A stretch of 64,000 nt of DNA. Origin: Cytobacillus pseudoceanisediminis (GTDB taxonomy: Bacteria; Bacillota; Bacilli; Bacillales; Cytobacillaceae). Below are positions 20,050-28,567 of the stretch, piece after piece; position 1 is the first letter of the stretch, and the number at the start of each line of letters is the position of its first letter. The notes under the pieces were generated by a model, which saw only the letters and a program-made list of their open reading frames with translations, was not told the DNA's origin and did not search any database. The DNA lies in NCBI RefSeq assembly GCF_023516215.1, contig NZ_CP097350.1, positions 62,001 through 126,000 of the forward strand. Direction: 5' to 3'. The translations under genes were made by a program, and so were the position numbers.

Positions 20050-21285
20050 TTAAGCTATATCTTGGAAAGTTGTTTTGCTTTTTAAAAGGGCAAATATCCA
20101 GTGTAAGAGCTTATTTACACAAGCAATTACAGCTACCTTAAAAGGTTTTCCTTCTTCACGTTTTTTATCATAGAACTCTCGTAATTTCTTATTTCGAGGA
20201 ATAATTTCATCGCTTGTTTTACTCTTGCGACAGTCACGAATCGCACAACGAACAGCCATATATAAGGCGTGACGAAGCCTACTGGATCCTCTTTTCGTGA
20301 TTCGGTTTCTGGTGGCTGTAAACTTACCAGATTCGAATACACTAGGATCAACTCCAGCGAAAGCTACGAGCTTTTTAGGATCATTAAATCGATCTATCTC
20401 CCCAATTTCTGAAATGATCGTTGCAGCGATCTTTTCACCGATACCAGGGATAGATTTGATAATATTATATTCTTCAACTTCTTTAGCGAGGGCATCTATC
20501 TCTGACTCTAACTTGGATAGGTGCTCTTTGTATTGAAGAATAATGTTTATATACATACCAAGACTCAAAATATGACTCTGATACAAAGTCTTTTCAAACG
20601 GATTTCGGTCTGCGGCAGCTTTGAGTTGAATAGCTTTTTCATTAGCCCATCTGTATGAACGGCTTTTACATAATTGAGCGATTTTGTCAGCTATGGTTTC
20701 AACGCTTGCCTCTAATATATCTTCAGATGAGGGAAACTCTGAAAGAGTTAACAGTGATACTACCGAATATAAGTCACCAAAAACCCCTCTATATTCAGGA
20801 AAGACCTGGTCCAGAATGGCTTGAAATTGTAGCTTTGTTTGGATTAATACCCCCGTTATATTCTCGTGCTGTCTGGTAAGATTTCGAAGGTTTAAAAGTT
20901 GAACTCCACGCTTTTTATATGGCTCAAGATCCTCTTTATAAAACAGCTCGCAGAGATGGTAAGCATCGACCGCATCTGTCTTTACTTTCCGAAGACTTGA
21001 ACTTTTCGCCTTATAAGAAATCAGTGGATTAATGATGATCAATAAATATCCACGGTCCTCCAAGTATTGAACAACAGAGGAATGATAATGTCCTGTTGCT
21101 TCTAGGACGATAGGTGGTTTCTTACCTGTTTCTCTCTTTACGACCTCCAGAAACTCTACAAGTAAATCAAGACCTTCAATAGTATGAGAAACTTTAAAGC
21201 TCTTACGATATGGTTTGCCTTTATCCAAAAATGCCTGAACCTGACTTTCCCCTTTTGAAACATCCAGACCAATGACTGGATTCAT
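20050..21285 (-). CDS. IS110-family transposase
   Basis: This 411-residue protein is full length for the family. The N-terminal RuvC-like DEDD domain shows D8 (IGLDVSKG), E62 (LEATGHY), D104 and D107 (KTDAVDAYH). The C-terminal domain has SIPGIGEKIAATIISEIG and FAGVDPSVFESG, which carries the nucleophilic Ser of Tnp_20. Such recombinases cut and join DNA guided by a bridge RNA encoded in the element. The reverse-strand RBS GGAGGAGG precedes the ATG. No frameshift. Confidence 0.95.
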   Translation of the reverse strand: MNPVIGLDVSKGESQVQAFLDKGKPYRKSFKVSHTIEGLDLLVEFLEVVKRETGKKPPIVLEATGHYHSSVVQYLEDRGYLLIIINPLISYKAKSSSLRKVKTDAVDAYHLCELFYKEDLEPYKKRGVQLLNLRNLTRQHENITGVLIQTKLQFQAILDQVFPEYRGVFGDLYSVVSLLTLSEFPSSEDILEASVETIADKIAQLCKSRSYRWANEKAIQLKAAADRNPFEKTLYQSHILSLGMYINIILQYKEHLSKLESEIDALAKEVEEYNIIKSIPGIGEKIAATIISEIGEIDRFNDPKKLVAFAGVDPSVFESGKFTATRNRITKRGSSRLRHALYMAVRCAIRDCRKSKTSDEIIPRNKKLREFYDKKREEGKPFKVAVIACVNKLLHWIFALLKSKTTFQDIA

Positions 21286-21480
21286 TTAAAATCCTCCTCC
21301 TAAACTAGTAATTTGCCAGTACCCCTAATTCCTCCATGCAGTGTCACAGCTTCGCTTGTTATACGAGATCTATGTCCCAACCAGCCTCAATCATGTTTCT
21401 ACAAGCAGGGGGCGAACCGTTTAGTTGACGGGGTCGAAGGCCCCACGGGCAGTTACGTTCTACCCTGGCTACTGATATAA
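21286..21480 (-). ncRNA. putative IS110 bridge RNA region
   Basis: The stretch before the transposase start is GC-rich compared with its surroundings and can fold, for example through a GGGGCCTTCGACCCC hairpin near 21432-21450. In IS110-type elements the bridge RNA lies upstream of the transposase, as here, with loops that pair to target and donor DNA. The exact ends and loops are not resolved. Confidence 0.5.
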
Positions 21481-21802
21481 TAAGACCAAATAAAAAATGG
21501 TCAACCAGAAATATCTGGTGACCTTATAATACGAAAGGGGCAGGTTTGTCGAATAAGAATTTATAAAAGTAATTTTTGAACCTATTTGATGATAAGTGAT
21601 ACTTAGGGAGGAAACAAGCTTTAAAAATAATAAACATAATAATGTAAAAAATTGAAACAACTTAGTGTTTTATTCGTATAGTTAGTAAAAGGGAGATTTG
21701 GGTTTTGAAGTATCTGACTATTGGAATTGTTTTATCAATAACTTGTTATAATTTAAATTTGTATCTTTTGTTTTATTTTAGCTGTAATCGGAGGCCATTC
21801 GT
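21481..21802. other. non-coding gap after the IS element
   Basis: This 322-nt stretch is AT-rich and has no ORF with an RBS. It contains a short hairpin CACCAGATATTTCTGGTG-like near 21503-21522 and, just before the next gene, TTGTTATAATTT as a likely -10 region, then GGAGG. Confidence 0.4.
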
Positions 21803-22423
21803 ATGATAAGAAGGTATAAAGCATATTTTTTTGTAATTTTATTAATAATTGCAGCTTTAGCTATCTTTGATAGTATAAACAGTTCAAATGTTGCGGAAGA
21901 TGTCCGAAAGGAAAAGGATAAGTTAGCTTCTAAAGTTACAAGGTTAGAAAAAGAAAATGAAAATAGGTCTAATCTATTCGTTGAGGTAAGAGAGGAAAAG
22001 GAAGACTTAGAAGAAAACCTTTCTCAAATGGAAGAAGAAGTTGAATCTTTAAGATCTGCCTTTGAATATCAAGAATTTACTGCGGCAATAGATACTATTG
22101 AGTCTTACAAAGCTTCACAATCATTTCAGGAAGCAACTAAATTTATGGCCTTTAAGGCTGGACAGGGTTACTTTACAACAGACAAAGCAGGGAACTGCCC
22201 TTGTGGTTTTGGCTTTAATGGCAAAGGATTTGAATGGATACCAAATGCTGTTCTGGATCTTAAGGAATTCAGAATTGAAAAAGATAAAGTATACCTTACC
22301 TATAATACTGTTGAAGATATCAAAAACAATTATCAATTTGTTATGACTAAGGCGATAGGAAGGTATGATAGTGTGAAAAAGTGGAGAATAGAAGACATTA
22401 AACTTGTAACAAAGGAAAAATAA
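21803..22423 (+). CDS. membrane-anchored coiled-coil protein
   Basis: This 206-residue protein starts at ATG 21803 behind CGGAGG. An N-terminal membrane helix (YFFVILLIIAALAIF) is followed by a coiled coil (residues 30-85, rich in K, E and L heptads). The extracellular domain of about 120 residues has GNCPCGFGFNGKGFEW and IKNNYQFVMTKAIGRYDSVKKWRI. Its layout resembles small Bacillus surface proteins of unknown role. Confidence 0.65.
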   Translation: MIRRYKAYFFVILLIIAALAIFDSINSSNVAEDVRKEKDKLASKVTRLEKENENRSNLFVEVREEKEDLEENLSQMEEEVESLRSAFEYQEFTAAIDTIESYKASQSFQEATKFMAFKAGQGYFTTDKAGNCPCGFGFNGKGFEWIPNAVLDLKEFRIEKDKVYLTYNTVEDIKNNYQFVMTKAIGRYDSVKKWRIEDIKLVTKEK

Positions 22424-22465
22424 AAAATACAAACTATATTGTGAAGAACTGTACTTAAACAAACG

Positions 22466-22498
22466 GGTGCATTACCGCAACAAGGTAATACTTTTTTT
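22466..22498 (+). terminator. Rho-independent terminator or leader hairpin
   Basis: ATTACC at 22471-22476 pairs with GGTAAT at 22484-22489, then C and seven T. It lies 40 nt after one gene and 55 nt before the next. It may end the first or attenuate the second. Confidence 0.7.
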
Positions 22499-22552
22499 AT
22501 AAGTAGTTTTTATGGCAAATTTAAAATGAATATATAACTAATAAGGGTGGTG

Positions 22553-23422
22553 ATGGAAATAGAAAAATTAATATTACAAAAGTGTATTGATTATTCATCA
22601 AATTTGAATTTTATAAGTGGTCAAATAACAAAAGATGGTACATTACTTCTAATTGAGAGTAATTTACAGGAATTAGATTTTTTTCAACGTCCTGTACCAA
22701 AAAATAATTGGACAATCCAAGTTATTAAAGGTAACAGTGTAGAAACAGTAGAACTAAAGAATGTTCCTCTTATACCGACGGAAGTGGATTTGTTTTCAGA
22801 TGGTACTTTACTTATCGTACAAGGTCGTTGTTTAAAAGATGGTACATATATCGAACGAAATGCCAGAAGTTACAACAAAAATGGGCAATTAATTGAAGCC
22901 TATACACTTGGGGATGGCATTGAACATGTACAAATTGATGAAACCGATACAATTTGGGTGAGTTATTTTGATGAAGGAGTATTTGGTAATTTTGGATGGG
23001 AACAGCCTATGGGTAGTGAAGGTCTTATTGCTTATAGGAGAAATGGTCATAGGTTGTGGGGTGCAGGTAGCTACGGAATTATTGATTGTTATGCTTTGAA
23101 TGTTGTGAGTTCAAAGGAAGTATATTTCTATTACTATGATGATTTTTTTCTTGTTCAACTTAATGAGATGAAGGAGACTACTCGCTTTCGTATAGAAGGT
23201 GACGATACAATACAACAATTTATGTTTGACCAAACGGGCTTAATTGGTCAAGTAGATATGAATACAATAATGCGTTTTCGAATAAAAAATAGGACAATTA
23301 CTCCAAAGGAAAAACTACAATTAACTGATGAAAACGGCAAACCCATTATTGGACCAGTGTTTATGCGAGGGACGTTTCTATATGCATATGGTAAAGACGG
23401 AATATATATAAAGAGATTGTGA
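22553..23422 (+). CDS. hypothetical protein, possible beta-propeller
   Basis: This 289-residue protein starts at ATG 22553 after AAGGGTGGTG. It shows repeated beta-strand units of about 45-50 residues with patterns like DGTLLLIESN, SDGTLLIVQGR, DTIWVSYFDEGV and KEVYFYYYDDF, suggesting a six- or seven-bladed propeller. There is no signal peptide. I do not recognise a named family. Confidence 0.6.
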   Translation: MEIEKLILQKCIDYSSNLNFISGQITKDGTLLLIESNLQELDFFQRPVPKNNWTIQVIKGNSVETVELKNVPLIPTEVDLFSDGTLLIVQGRCLKDGTYIERNARSYNKNGQLIEAYTLGDGIEHVQIDETDTIWVSYFDEGVFGNFGWEQPMGSEGLIAYRRNGHRLWGAGSYGIIDCYALNVVSSKEVYFYYYDDFFLVQLNEMKETTRFRIEGDDTIQQFMFDQTGLIGQVDMNTIMRFRIKNRTITPKEKLQLTDENGKPIIGPVFMRGTFLYAYGKDGIYIKRL

Positions 23423-23474
23423 AGTAATGTACTTAAAGTAACGGGTGCTTTTGTTTAATAAGCCCTATATTAAT

Positions 23475-23507
23475 AAAGACCACATAACATTGTTTATGTG
23501 GTCTTTT
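23475..23507. terminator. bidirectional terminator
   Basis: AAAGACCACATAA pairs with TTATGTGGTCTTT, with T-rich ends on both strands. It separates the preceding + gene from the recombinase on the minus strand. Confidence 0.85.
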
Positions 23508-23509
23508 AT

Positions 23510-24676
23510 TTAAATCTTATTAATGATATCAGAGTCCTTCCAAGAATGAGCAGCATTATTCTTCCGTTGCATTTTTCTTTGTAAGTAAATCTGGGTCGTC
23601 TTGATGTCGGAATGGCCAAGACTTTCCTTTATGGTCAACAAATCCGCCCCCTGGTCAGCACTAATAAGAGCAAAACCATGTCTGAAGCTATGAGGCGTTA
23701 TAGGATTCTTCCGCATTTTAATAAAGTCCAAATCAGCTTTGTTTATTTTTGTGATTAAATAATTCGACAGATATTTATATCCATAGGCCTTTCCCTTAGA
23801 AGTAGTAAACAAAGGGGAGCTATCGGAAGGATCGAGTTTAAAATCTAGCCTTCTTCTTTTACGAAACCCCTCTATGGCCTTTAAAACGTTTGGATGAATT
23901 AATACCTGCCGCTCCTTTTGACCCTTTCCCATAACTGTAAGCCAGCATTCTCCATCTAAATAAACAAGATCGCAAACTTTTGCATTACAGAGCTCCTGTA
24001 TACGTAGCCCAGTTGTGGCCAATACTGATATCAATCCGTAAAGGATGGGATGAGTTCTGAAGTAATTGACTATGCTAATTACCTCCACAGAACTCATTTC
24101 TTTATTTGGACGTTCATATGAACGAACATTGCTGCTTAACATTTTTTGATGAAGCGGGACCGTAATGTATTGATTTTCGTACAGGTACTTTAAGAAACCT
24201 CTAATTACAACTGTTTTTCGACTTAAGGTTGCTACAGAATATTGCTTCCCACCCTTCCCAAGGGGAGCTTCCTTCAACCACTCCTGGAATTTCCTCATAT
24301 TCCGTGGTGTTAATTTTTTCAGTAACCGATACTCCTGCACATTTCTAATTTCAATCTCCAGTAATTCTGCTTGTTCCAGCAGCTGCTGATAGAACAAAAG
24401 AAGATCCCTTAGATATTCCCGCTTTGTATTTTCTGTTCGGTTTTTCTTCTCATTTAAATCCTTTTTTTGGTGCGCGTAATAATAAATCATTTCGATATCG
24501 TTAAAGAGTGAAAAGTTTGCTTCACCGTCTTTATCTATAATATCGCTCATTTTTTTATGTAAGGAATCATCTAGAAGGTATGTTACCAAAGAAGAAATTG
24601 TTTGAGCTTTATTTATTAAATCAGGAGTTAATAATTTATTAATTTGTTCAGTATAAACTAATTCACTAGATTTCAT
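23510..24676 (-). CDS. tyrosine recombinase/phage-type integrase
   Basis: This 388-residue protein has an N-terminal SAM-like core-binding domain (residues 70-180) and a C-terminal catalytic domain. Catalytic residues are visible as Arg in TTGLRIQELCNA, His-x-x-Arg in TPHSFRHGFAL, His in LGHSDIKTTQIYL and the Tyr after it. It is full length for XerC/D-like integrases. The long AT-rich region upstream could hold its target site, but I could not identify one. Confidence 0.9.
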   Translation of the reverse strand: MKSSELVYTEQINKLLTPDLINKAQTISSLVTYLLDDSLHKKMSDIIDKDGEANFSLFNDIEMIYYYAHQKKDLNEKKNRTENTKREYLRDLLLFYQQLLEQAELLEIEIRNVQEYRLLKKLTPRNMRKFQEWLKEAPLGKGGKQYSVATLSRKTVVIRGFLKYLYENQYITVPLHQKMLSSNVRSYERPNKEMSSVEVISIVNYFRTHPILYGLISVLATTGLRIQELCNAKVCDLVYLDGECWLTVMGKGQKERQVLIHPNVLKAIEGFRKRRRLDFKLDPSDSSPLFTTSKGKAYGYKYLSNYLITKINKADLDFIKMRKNPITPHSFRHGFALISADQGADLLTIKESLGHSDIKTTQIYLQRKMQRKNNAAHSWKDSDIINKI

Positions 24677-25026
24677 ATTTTATTTTACCTCCTTCTAGAT
24701 GAAATAGATTTATTAACAATTTTATTTAAACCTATTAATTTTATTTAGATTTTATTATAAAAAACTTCTTATATAAAGAATTATTAAGTTATTATCGTAC
24801 ATTTATTATAATACAGATTACGAGAAAAATGGGTTATTTGTCTACTTTATATCATTTTAAATATGTAGATTTTATTTATATTTTTAATATTTATTTAATA
24901 AGTAACTAGACTATATTTATTAAGTTTGGTATATTCGTCTCAAGGAAATGTTTTCCACCAACCAAGGCTAAGGTTTTTATTGGAGCTTTTCCAAACACTA
25001 AAAAATTTTAAGAAGGGATGATTAGA
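24677..25026. other. AT-rich intergenic region
   Basis: This 350-nt region between divergent genes is more than 75% A+T. It has many TTTATTTA-like words but no regular iteron or clear inverted repeat. It probably contains promoters for both sides; TTATAATAC near 24806 is one -10 candidate. No gene is seen. Confidence 0.45.
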
Positions 25027-25176
25027 ATGAAAAAAACATTAACATTCCATCTTCCTGCAATTTCGGTTGAAATTAATGGAAGTGAAGGACAAACTCAGGA
25101 CGAACTTAGAAAGTTAGGCGAAGAAGCGGTTATTAAACAACTAAAAAAGATTTCCCTCGATACCAATGGGCAATGA
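25027..25176 (+). CDS. small hypothetical protein
   Basis: This 49-residue protein starts at ATG 25027 after GAAGGGATG. It is beta then helical (LTFHLPAISVEINGS, DELRKLGEEAVIKQLKK). Its TGA overlaps the next ATG (ATGA at 25173), so it begins a chain of coupled small genes that runs to about 26.76 kb. Not recognised. Confidence 0.55.
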   Translation: MKKTLTFHLPAISVEINGSEGQTQDELRKLGEEAVIKQLKKISLDTNGQ

Positions 25177-25486
25177 CAGAAGGAACTGTGATTAAGGATG
25201 AAGATGTGGTTTGTGGACGTCCCGTAAAATTGAAATCTTCTGCGGAAGTAGGCATTATCTATGAAGTAAAACCAGGAACTAAATATCCTGTCAGGATCCT
25301 AGTAAATGGGGAGAAAAAATCCAGTGCACCCAAGCGGCGATTGATAAAGTGTCAAAGAAAGCAAGCATCGACAAATTAATTAAAGGGCGTCAAGAATGGG
25401 AGAAATCAACAGGGGAATGGCTTGGTGTTCGAACAGGTTATTTTGTTAATGGGCAAGATATTATCCCAGTGGTACTAAATGCGTGA
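25173..25486 (+). pseudogene. small hypothetical protein, frameshifted
   Basis: The first frame (25173-25379) gives a KOW-like beta unit (DEDVVCGRPVKLKSS, VGIIYEVKPGTKYPVRI). Six A at 25314-25319 precede a switch. With seven A the frame continues as AAIDKVSKKASIDKLIKGRQ to a TGA at 25484-25486, about 104 residues. The second part has no RBS of its own, which supports one gene. Family unknown. Confidence 0.5.
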
Positions 25487-25627
25487 GGTAGAGGCAAAAT
25501 AAAAGCTTATAAAGTCGATCACGAATCCAAAGGAAGTTACTATCATCTTACGGCTTCAAATATTCTGAGACTATTTGACACAAAATTAGAAGCGGAAAAT
25601 TACGCCTCTATGTTACAAAAACGATAG
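25479..25627 (+). pseudogene. small hypothetical protein, frameshifted
   Basis: ATG 25479 overlaps the preceding stop. The frame breaks after MREVEAK in an A4 run (25496-25499). One more A continues it as IKAYKVDHESKGSYYHLT and SMLQKR to a TAG at 25625-25627, about 49 residues. Unknown function. The 143 nt after it hold no convincing gene. Confidence 0.4.
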
Positions 25628-25770
25628 TTATAACGTTTAAAGCAGTTTACATCATAGTTCATAATAACTGTGGTGTAAATTGCCTATGGAACTCAAATCT
25701 CTAAAACCCGATAATAAGAACGCCTTGTTAATTCATCAGAGGACTTTCGGTTGTTAAAGGAAGGACGCTT

Positions 25771-26073
25771 ATGAAAGAAGAATTTGAATTCATTGATAAA
25801 CAGGTGCGAGAGGGGAAAGTTAATATAAAAATAACATCATATTACCTTTCTGATATCAAAGCAGGTCTCAGAATAGAAGTACGGAAACTATCCACAAAAA
25901 GGAAATCAACCGCAGAGATTGAATTAGTTTGGGGAGACGATAACATAATTTTAAAAAAGTCCCTAAAAAAAGTGGTTCTTGAAAATCCAAAAACCAAAGA
26001 AGTAAACGCATACATTGACAATTTTATTGAATATAGCAAGAAGAAAGGCTTGCTAAAAAACGGGGATACATAA
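25771..26073 (+). CDS. hypothetical protein
   Basis: This 100-residue basic protein (pI clearly high) starts at ATG 25771 after AAAGGAAGGA. Its core looks mixed alpha/beta (IKITSYYLSDIKAGLRIEVR, AEIELVWGDDNIILKK). The stop TAA overlaps the next ATG. Not recognised. Confidence 0.6.
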   Translation: MKEEFEFIDKQVREGKVNIKITSYYLSDIKAGLRIEVRKLSTKRKSTAEIELVWGDDNIILKKSLKKVVLENPKTKEVNAYIDNFIEYSKKKGLLKNGDT

Positions 26074-26275
26074 TGCTTAAAGGCAAGTATATTGGCAGTG
26101 ATAAGTTGTGTTCCTTAAATAAAGAATATACATATTTTTTATTTCCTAATGGACCAATCATTATTATGTATCTAGATTTAATAACCCCAATGCACATTTT
26201 GGATTTTTCGACTGTGACTGGTTCCATATCCTTGAAGAAGAGGATTACGCTTCTGAGCCCCACGCACGAATATAG
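26073..26275 (+). pseudogene. small hypothetical protein, frameshifted
   Basis: The frame from ATG 26073 (LKGKYIGSDKLCSLNKEYTY) loses its natural continuation near AA 26156-26157. Adding one A gives GPNHYYVSRFNNPNAHFGFF and DCDWFHILEEED, ending at a TAG at 26273-26275. The restored 67-residue protein is more natural than the hydrophobic read-on in the uncorrected frame. Function unknown. Confidence 0.45.
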
Positions 26276-26278
26276 ATC

Positions 26279-26566
26279 TTGAACAGGGAAAGATTTAAAA
26301 AGCTAAATTGTTTTGGAGAAGAGCAGGGTATTGTAATATCCTGCTCTTCTCACTATTGTCTATTGCCTCAGAATACTCATGCTCATTTCTATGAAGATAT
26401 TGAACTAACTGAATGTAAGGGATACTTTCCGCTGCATTGGTTCAAGGAGTTCAAAGAAGTTACTAATATAATAGAAGAAACAAGTTCAAATCATTCTCTT
26501 TTTACCTTTTCAATAACTTCCGAGGAAAGTTCGGAATTTACATTTGAGCAACTCACACTTTTCTAA
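26279..26566 (+). CDS. hypothetical protein
   Basis: This 95-residue ORF starts at TTG 26279 with a weak RBS, directly after the preceding stop. It contains GIVISCSSHYCLLPQNT and a Ser/Glu-rich C-terminus. It is placed in the chain of small genes; no known family. Confidence 0.45.
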   Translation: MNRERFKKLNCFGEEQGIVISCSSHYCLLPQNTHAHFYEDIELTECKGYFPLHWFKEFKEVTNIIEETSSNHSLFTFSITSEESSEFTFEQLTLF

Positions 26567-26583
26567 AGGCGGGTGAGAAACCT

Positions 26584-26760
26584 TTGAATATCGTATTTAC
26601 TTGTCAATTTTGTAATTCTATTGTGGATGATGGAGGGTATATTACAGTTAACGGATCTCGATATTGGATTGGCATCGTATGTGGATGTGATAATAAAGAT
26701 ATTATAGAGTTAGAAAAATCTATAAGAAAAAAATCATCTTTAAAAGTGATTAGGAAATAA
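26584..26760 (+). CDS. small zinc-ribbon-like protein
   Basis: This 58-residue ORF starts at TTG 26584 after GGCGGGTGAG. It has FTCQFCNSIVDDGG and IVCGCDN, i.e. CxxC plus CxC, typical of a small metal-binding fold, then a basic tail. It ends the run of small genes before a new promoter. Confidence 0.5.
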   Translation: MNIVFTCQFCNSIVDDGGYITVNGSRYWIGIVCGCDNKDIIELEKSIRKKSSLKVIRK

Positions 26761-26830
26761 TCTCCACTAAAACTTATATTAAAAATTGTATTGTAGTATG
26801 ATTATCTTAGATAGACGAATTAAAATTGAT

Positions 26831-26856
26831 AACCAGCAACATTGCTGGTTTTTTTA
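26831..26856 (+). terminator. leader terminator-like hairpin
   Basis: AACCAGCAA and TTGCTGGTT form an almost perfect palindrome followed by TTTTT. TATGAT at 26797-26802 is a likely -10 upstream. The hairpin is 28 nt before the ATG of the HTH gene, so it could attenuate that gene. Confidence 0.7.
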
Positions 26857-26883
26857 GACACATTAAAAAGTAAGGTGAAACTC

Positions 26884-27840
26884 ATGGATAAAGAAAGAGA
26901 AATGATAACAACAAATGAAGCTGCAGAGATTCTTAAGGTTAAGCCATCAACTATTCATAAATATGTAAAGCAAGGGGAATTAAAGCCGGTTTATGAAGAC
27001 AACTGGCACATTGATAACACTAAATTATTCTATAATGAAGATGTTGAGGAATTAAAAAAGAAAAAGGGAAAGCCGGGAATTACTACTGGAGAAGCCAGCA
27101 AATTACTTGGCCTTCATACAGCAACAATTTTTCAATACATACAACAAGGATTACTTGCTGCCGAGAAAAAGTTATATAAGGGAAGAGAATTTTATTTCAT
27201 TACCCCAGAGGAACTTGAGCGTTTTAAATCTTTCTACGAAGAACAGAAAAGAAATGAAGGGAAAGATTTCTACGACAAAGATACAAATTATGCCTGGTAC
27301 CAGGAGTTTCTTTCTCCGGAAGGAAAAGACAGTAATTTTCTATTACTAAATGAAGAGTTGCAGCCCTATCTTCATAGCCAAAATGGAGAACAAATCCCGT
27401 ATGAGGAAATTGAAAAAGCAGGCTATAAACCAGTAAAAAAGATTCCTGATATAGGATATAAAACGCAGAAAGGCTTTGCTAAGTTCCAATTTACAGAATC
27501 ACCAGAATTCTATAGAACTATGGGAATCTTTTACTCTATATTAGGGCCAAAAAACATTAAGGTTTTTATAGATAAAGAAAACAAGATCACCGTTGAAGTA
27601 AAACCCATCTTAATTAAAGAAGATATACCTGGTTACATTTTTTCTTTACTAGAAGAATCTATAATTGAGGGAGATATTACAAAGAGATTAGAAGGATTGT
27701 TTATTGACAGTGACTTGGAAGTCCTTGCAATCGCTATCCCTTCTAAACTAAAGAGAAAAATTAAAGAAGAAGCTGCTATATCAAAATATACAATTGAAGA
27801 ATTGGTGATCTCAATTTTAAATGAAAAGTATGATAATTGA
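26884..27840 (+). CDS. helix-turn-helix protein with two excisionase/MerR-like domains
   Basis: This 318-residue protein starts at ATG 26884 behind AAGGTG. It has two tandem helix-turn-helix units: ITTNEAAEILKVKPSTIHKY (residues 8-30) and ITTGEASKLLGLHTATIFQY (about 66-88), each followed by a wing (KQGELKPVYED; QQGLLAAEKKLYKG). The C-terminal 190 residues are of unknown fold and may sense a signal or dimerise. It is likely a transcription regulator of the replicon, and it is controlled by a leader hairpin itself. Confidence 0.75.
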   Translation: MDKEREMITTNEAAEILKVKPSTIHKYVKQGELKPVYEDNWHIDNTKLFYNEDVEELKKKKGKPGITTGEASKLLGLHTATIFQYIQQGLLAAEKKLYKGREFYFITPEELERFKSFYEEQKRNEGKDFYDKDTNYAWYQEFLSPEGKDSNFLLLNEELQPYLHSQNGEQIPYEEIEKAGYKPVKKIPDIGYKTQKGFAKFQFTESPEFYRTMGIFYSILGPKNIKVFIDKENKITVEVKPILIKEDIPGYIFSLLEESIIEGDITKRLEGLFIDSDLEVLAIAIPSKLKRKIKEEAAISKYTIEELVISILNEKYDN

Positions 27841-27910
27841 GTTGTTATATATCGGGATTTCCCCATAAATATATTATTAATAACATTCATGGAATTCAAT
27901 TTGGGGGTAC

Positions 27911-28185
27911 TTGAAATTGTTATATGAAGATAAATACCATATGCACTTAGGGTATTATGAAAAAGGGTTTGATCTAGAAGCTGTTGCTCTTAAAAGACAT
28001 TCACAAGCAACTTGGGACGTCTTTTTTGATTTCCGTTTTTATGGATTTAATAAACCTATTCAAGAAAACAATGTATATCTAAAAGGCTTTGGCACAAAAA
28101 TTTTTCAGTTGAAATTGAAGAACTTGATTTTAATGAAGGTTCTAAGAAATTTAAACAATGGTTAACAATTCAAGGAATATTATAA
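27911..28185 (+). pseudogene. hypothetical protein, frameshifted
   Basis: From TTG 27911 (RBS GGGGG) the frame gives YHMHLGYYEKGFDLEAVAL and TWDVFFDFRFYGFN. Near AAAAATTTTT at 28096-28105 a missing base changes the frame. The restored end is IFSVEIEELDFNEGSKKF and KQWLTIQGIL, with a TAA at 28183-28185. About 91 residues; function unknown. A strong hairpin follows. Confidence 0.5.
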
Positions 28186-28211
28186 GACTTTTTTAGAGAT
28201 AGAATAAGTTA

Positions 28212-28258
28212 AGAATAATAAGGGAAGCCTTTCTAAAAAAGGCTTCCCTTATTATTCT
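28212..28258. terminator. bidirectional terminator
   Basis: AATAATAAGGGAAGCCTT pairs with AAGGCTTCCCTTATTATT around TCTAAAA. It is a long perfect stem with A/T-rich ends on both sides, placed between convergent genes. Confidence 0.85.
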
Positions 28259-28267
28259 AAAATTTGA

Positions 28268-28554
28268 CTAAAATACGGTAGTAATCCGAATTTTATTTTG
28301 TTTAAATAAATCGGCCAGAGGAGTACCTTCTATTTTCGTTAATTCTAATAGGGAGATATGATCTTCACTAAAACCTTCGCTTACCATTGTTTGACCACTC
28401 CATATAGCTCTTCCTTCTAGCGATTTAGATATAAAAATTCTTTATCCATATAATTAAATTCTATTTCTCTTCCCTGTTCCAAATAGAGTAACAGTTGTTG
28501 ATAGCTAATACTCCCACCCGCAGGAACGTCTTCAAAATTCTTTTGTCCATTCAT
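28268..28554 (-). pseudogene. probable immunity protein of the adjacent secreted toxin, frameshifted
   Basis: On the minus strand an ATG at 28554 follows GGAAGGTG. The frame (MNGQKNFEDVPAGGSISY, QQLLLYLEQGREIEFNY) breaks at a run of five A/T (28433-28437). One more base continues it as FISKSLEGRAIW and EDHISLLELTKIEG, ending at 28268. The total is about 95 residues, acidic and cytoplasmic. It lies 13 nt after the toxin gene, which is the usual place for an immunity gene. Confidence 0.5.
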
Positions 28555-28567
28555 TTGTATCACCTTC

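Larger units (their letters stand above)
20041..21480 (-). mobile_element. IS110-family insertion sequence
   Basis: The element holds one transposase gene on the minus strand and a GC-rich non-coding stretch of about 195 nt upstream of it. IS110 elements lack terminal inverted repeats, so the ends given here are approximate and set by the change in base composition. The left limit is just past the transposase stop; the right limit is near the TATAATAAG at 21476. Confidence 0.65.

Noticed and set aside
24677..25026. Plasmid replication origin with iterons
   Set aside because: The region is AT-rich and has repeated TTTATTTA words, but no regular direct repeats, no DnaA-box cluster I can defend and no Rep gene nearby.
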